Below, piece by piece: positions 6,851 to 7,963 of a stretch of 7,963 nt of DNA. Both the position numbers and the translations under genes were made by a program. The notes beneath the pieces are model-generated. The model was not told where the DNA came from. It ran no database searches and saw nothing but the letters and a program-made list of their open reading frames with translations. This DNA is from Paludibacter sp. (GTDB lineage: Bacteria; Bacteroidota; Bacteroidia; Bacteroidales; Paludibacteraceae), in assembly GCA_024709185.1 (NCBI GenBank), contig JANJXE010000073.1, forward strand, positions 1-7,963, written 5' to 3'. How positions within the stretch are numbered: position 1 is the stretch's first letter; every line of letters begins with the position of its first letter.

Positions 6851-6868
6851 AGTTTATTGTCTTTGCAA
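6838..6868 (-). promoter_or_regulatory. Bacteroidota-type promoter of the glucan-binding-like gene
   Basis: On the minus strand TTG (6868-6866) is followed after 20 bp by TACTTTTG (6845-6838), a full TAnnTTTG match. The predicted start is near 6831, with a leader of about 40 nt to the ATG at 6790. Confidence 0.55.
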
Positions 6869-6873
6869 CACTT
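6855..6873. promoter_or_regulatory. Operator copy S7, over the -33 box of the glucan-binding-like gene
   Basis: The site reads TATTGTCTTTGCAACACTT, with the same 6-7-6 layout and one mismatch in the left GTGT. Reversed, its right arm ends ACAATA, as in S3. It is centred 23 bp from S6. This is the weakest of the seven copies on its own; its support comes from position. Confidence 0.5.
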
Positions 6874-6944
6874 AGTTCGATTTTTTTTTGAAATAATTTC
6901 AAATTCATGATTAATTAGTACATAATTCTCTTTATATCAAATGA

Positions 6945-6996
6945 TTATTACAAACAAAAAGCTGTCACAATTGTGACAGCTTTTTGTTTGTAATAA
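6945..6996 (-). terminator. Perfect 52-bp palindrome, terminator of the LruC-protein gene
   Basis: Two 26-bp arms are exact inverted repeats with no spacer, meeting at 6970/6971 (core GCTGTCACAATTGTGACAGC, 6961-6980). The GC-rich core is flanked by A5/T5 tracts, so each strand ends in TTTTTGTTTG. It begins 21 bp past the stop at 7018. It could stop transcription in either direction, which would insulate the next promoter. Confidence 0.8.
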
Positions 6997-7017
6997 AAAA
7001 AACCGAGTTCTGAGTGC

Positions 7018-7963
7018 TTATTGAAGGTAGATCAATTCTGCAGAATCAACCGGATTAAGGAACCAATCAGTAAATTCTTTGCCTCCCGAACGTGCCCAAT
7101 TCATAAAATTAGGATAAGCGTCGAAGATTTTTACATTTTCAGCAGGATATTTATAGCTGGATGTTGGTAACATCAATGCCCATACCATGTTGTTTTCATC
7201 TTTGTAGCTACCAGTAGATTTAATTACCTTACTACTTGGAGCATAACCGGCGAGGTGAATTTCCTGGCGATCGTTACTGTTTATCTCTCCTACTATGGAA
7301 TAGAAATTCAGCTTATCCACACTTACCTGATTTTGTTCTACAGGAGTTGAGAAACTAATTTCAAATGTATAGGAAGAAGTTTCGATTTTGGGCTGAGCAT
7401 TAAATGTATTTACAATAGAATAGTCAGATAATCCAAATAAAGAGTGCACATTTTCGAACAGAATGAAGTTAGCCTGCGTGTGACCGTTATCGGTGCGGGC
7501 AATACTACCTGTAGAAACAATACTAGTTAATCCGGCAGCTACTGCATCCAGCTGAAGAGCAGCTGATAATTTCATGGTCGAACCAGAAGCAAGCGGAGTT
7601 AACTCAAAGGTCATTTTTTCAACCCGGTTGCTGCTGTTAACGTATTTTGTAATGGCATGTATCTTAAATACAAAGTCATTCATATCATAGTCACCCATAT
7701 ACGGCCACAAATCTTCCATTGAATAGATGTAATCGGTACCTTCGACAACTACAATCGGGAATGTGGGATCAGTGGGGCCACCGCCACCACCGCCGGTATC
7801 TCCTCCTCCGCCGGTATCTCCTCCTCCACCGGTATCTCCACCTCCTGTATCGTCGTCGTCATCATTGACTCCACCAAGATTACAGGAAGAAGAAGGAATT
7901 GTCGTTGCCGGAGCAGAACTCATCGTAACATTAGGTTCAATTAATAAAAAGTACTTTGATGGA
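7018..7963 (-). CDS. LruC-domain (DUF4842) protein, C-terminal part (5' end beyond the window)
   Basis: Predicted extracellular or surface protein of unknown function. The frame stays open past the ATG at 7923 to the window edge, and that ATG is followed by no signal peptide, so I treat it as internal and the gene as truncated by the window. Using the visible reading from 7923 (301 residues): an acidic and glycine-rich linker (DDDDDTGGG, then TGGGG repeats) at about 21-50, then a LruC/DUF4842 domain (about 57-301) opening with YSMEDLWPYMGDYDMNDFVFKI, the family's signature Asp-rich segment. The protein ends with the domain and has no T9SS tail. LruC proteins occur widely in Bacteroidota and Leptospira; their function is not established. 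The gene is insulated from its downstream neighbour by the palindromic terminator, and a PUL role is not shown. Confidence 0.85.
   Translation of the reverse strand, partial: PSKYFLLIEPNVTMSSAPATTIPSSSCNLGGVNDDDDDTGGGDTGGGGDTGGGGDTGGGGGGPTDPTFPIVVVEGTDYIYSMEDLWPYMGDYDMNDFVFKIHAITKYVNSSNRVEKMTFELTPLASGSTMKLSAALQLDAVAAGLTSIVSTGSIARTDNGHTQANFILFENVHSLFGLSDYSIVNTFNAQPKIETSSYTFEISFSTPVEQNQVSVDKLNFYSIVGEINSNDRQEIHLAGYAPSSKVIKSTGSYKDENNMVWALMLPTSSYKYPAENVKIFDAYPNFMNWARSGGKEFTDWFLNPVDSAELIYLQ
7795..7846 (-). repeat. 18-bp tandem repeat encoding the DTGGGG linker
   Basis: Near-identical 18-bp units lie at 7795-7812 and 7813-7830 (one base differs), with a shortened third unit at 7831-7846. On the coding strand each encodes a Gly-Gly-Gly-Gly-Asp-Thr type unit. 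Such arrays can gain or lose units in frame, changing linker length without breaking the protein. Confidence 0.85.

Noticed and set aside
7921..7923. ATG as the true start of the LruC protein
   Set aside because: The frame is open to the window edge, no signal peptide or ribosome site follows or precedes it, and a LruC protein would be expected to be exported.
1..7963. CRISPR array, insertion sequence, tRNA or rRNA gene, or defence system
   Set aside because: I saw no regularly spaced repeats with unique spacers, no transposase, no tRNA-like cloverleaf and no defence-type protein. The only tandem array is the coding linker at 7795-7846.

Overview
This is an AT-rich stretch of a Bacteroidota chromosome. 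Evidence for that assignment: a SusC-type TonB-dependent receptor, promoters with the Bacteroidota -7 signature TAnnTTTG, genes without clear Shine-Dalgarno sequences, a LruC-domain protein and a type IX secretion (T9SS) C-terminal sorting tail. The T9SS tail argues against a typical gut Bacteroides and points to an environmental Bacteroidales/Marinilabiliales-like lineage (inference). The window holds part of a polysaccharide utilization locus (PUL) and its regulator.

Layout. On the minus strand from about 4200 to the left edge: an SGNH/GDSL esterase lipoprotein (3557-4198), a GH3 glycosidase lipoprotein (1057-3363) and the first third of a SusC receptor (1-1028, running off the edge). On the plus strand, divergent from the esterase: a NrtR/AraR-type transcription factor (4420-5163), made of a Nudix-fold domain with a degenerate Nudix box plus a winged helix. 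It converges on a SemiSWEET sugar transporter (5233-5514, minus) across a shared hairpin terminator. Next, both on the minus strand, are a secreted protein with three tandem starch-binding-like modules and a T9SS tail (5621-6790), and the C-terminal part of a LruC-domain protein (7018 to the right edge).

The most informative signal is non-coding. A 19-bp dyad, WWGTGT-N7-ACAMWW in loose form, occurs seven times. All copies are intergenic and lie upstream of the GH3, esterase, regulator and glucan-binding genes. A by-eye search of the rest of the window for GTGT-N7-ACA found no copies in coding DNA. At the GH3 and esterase promoters the sites sit in the same geometry, centred near -53 and +15 of the predicted transcription start. 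At the glucan-binding gene two sites cover the -7 and -33 elements. The obvious candidate reader is the Nudix-winged-helix regulator encoded between them.

Working model (inference): a sugar released from a glucan-like glycan is sensed by the Nudix-fold regulator. The regulator controls its own gene, the deacylating esterase, the GH3 exo-glycosidase with the downstream SusC importer, and a secreted non-catalytic binding protein. SemiSWEET may move the freed mono- or disaccharide but has its own promoter and no copy of the operator. The two edge genes are incomplete, and the substrate cannot be fixed from this window alone.
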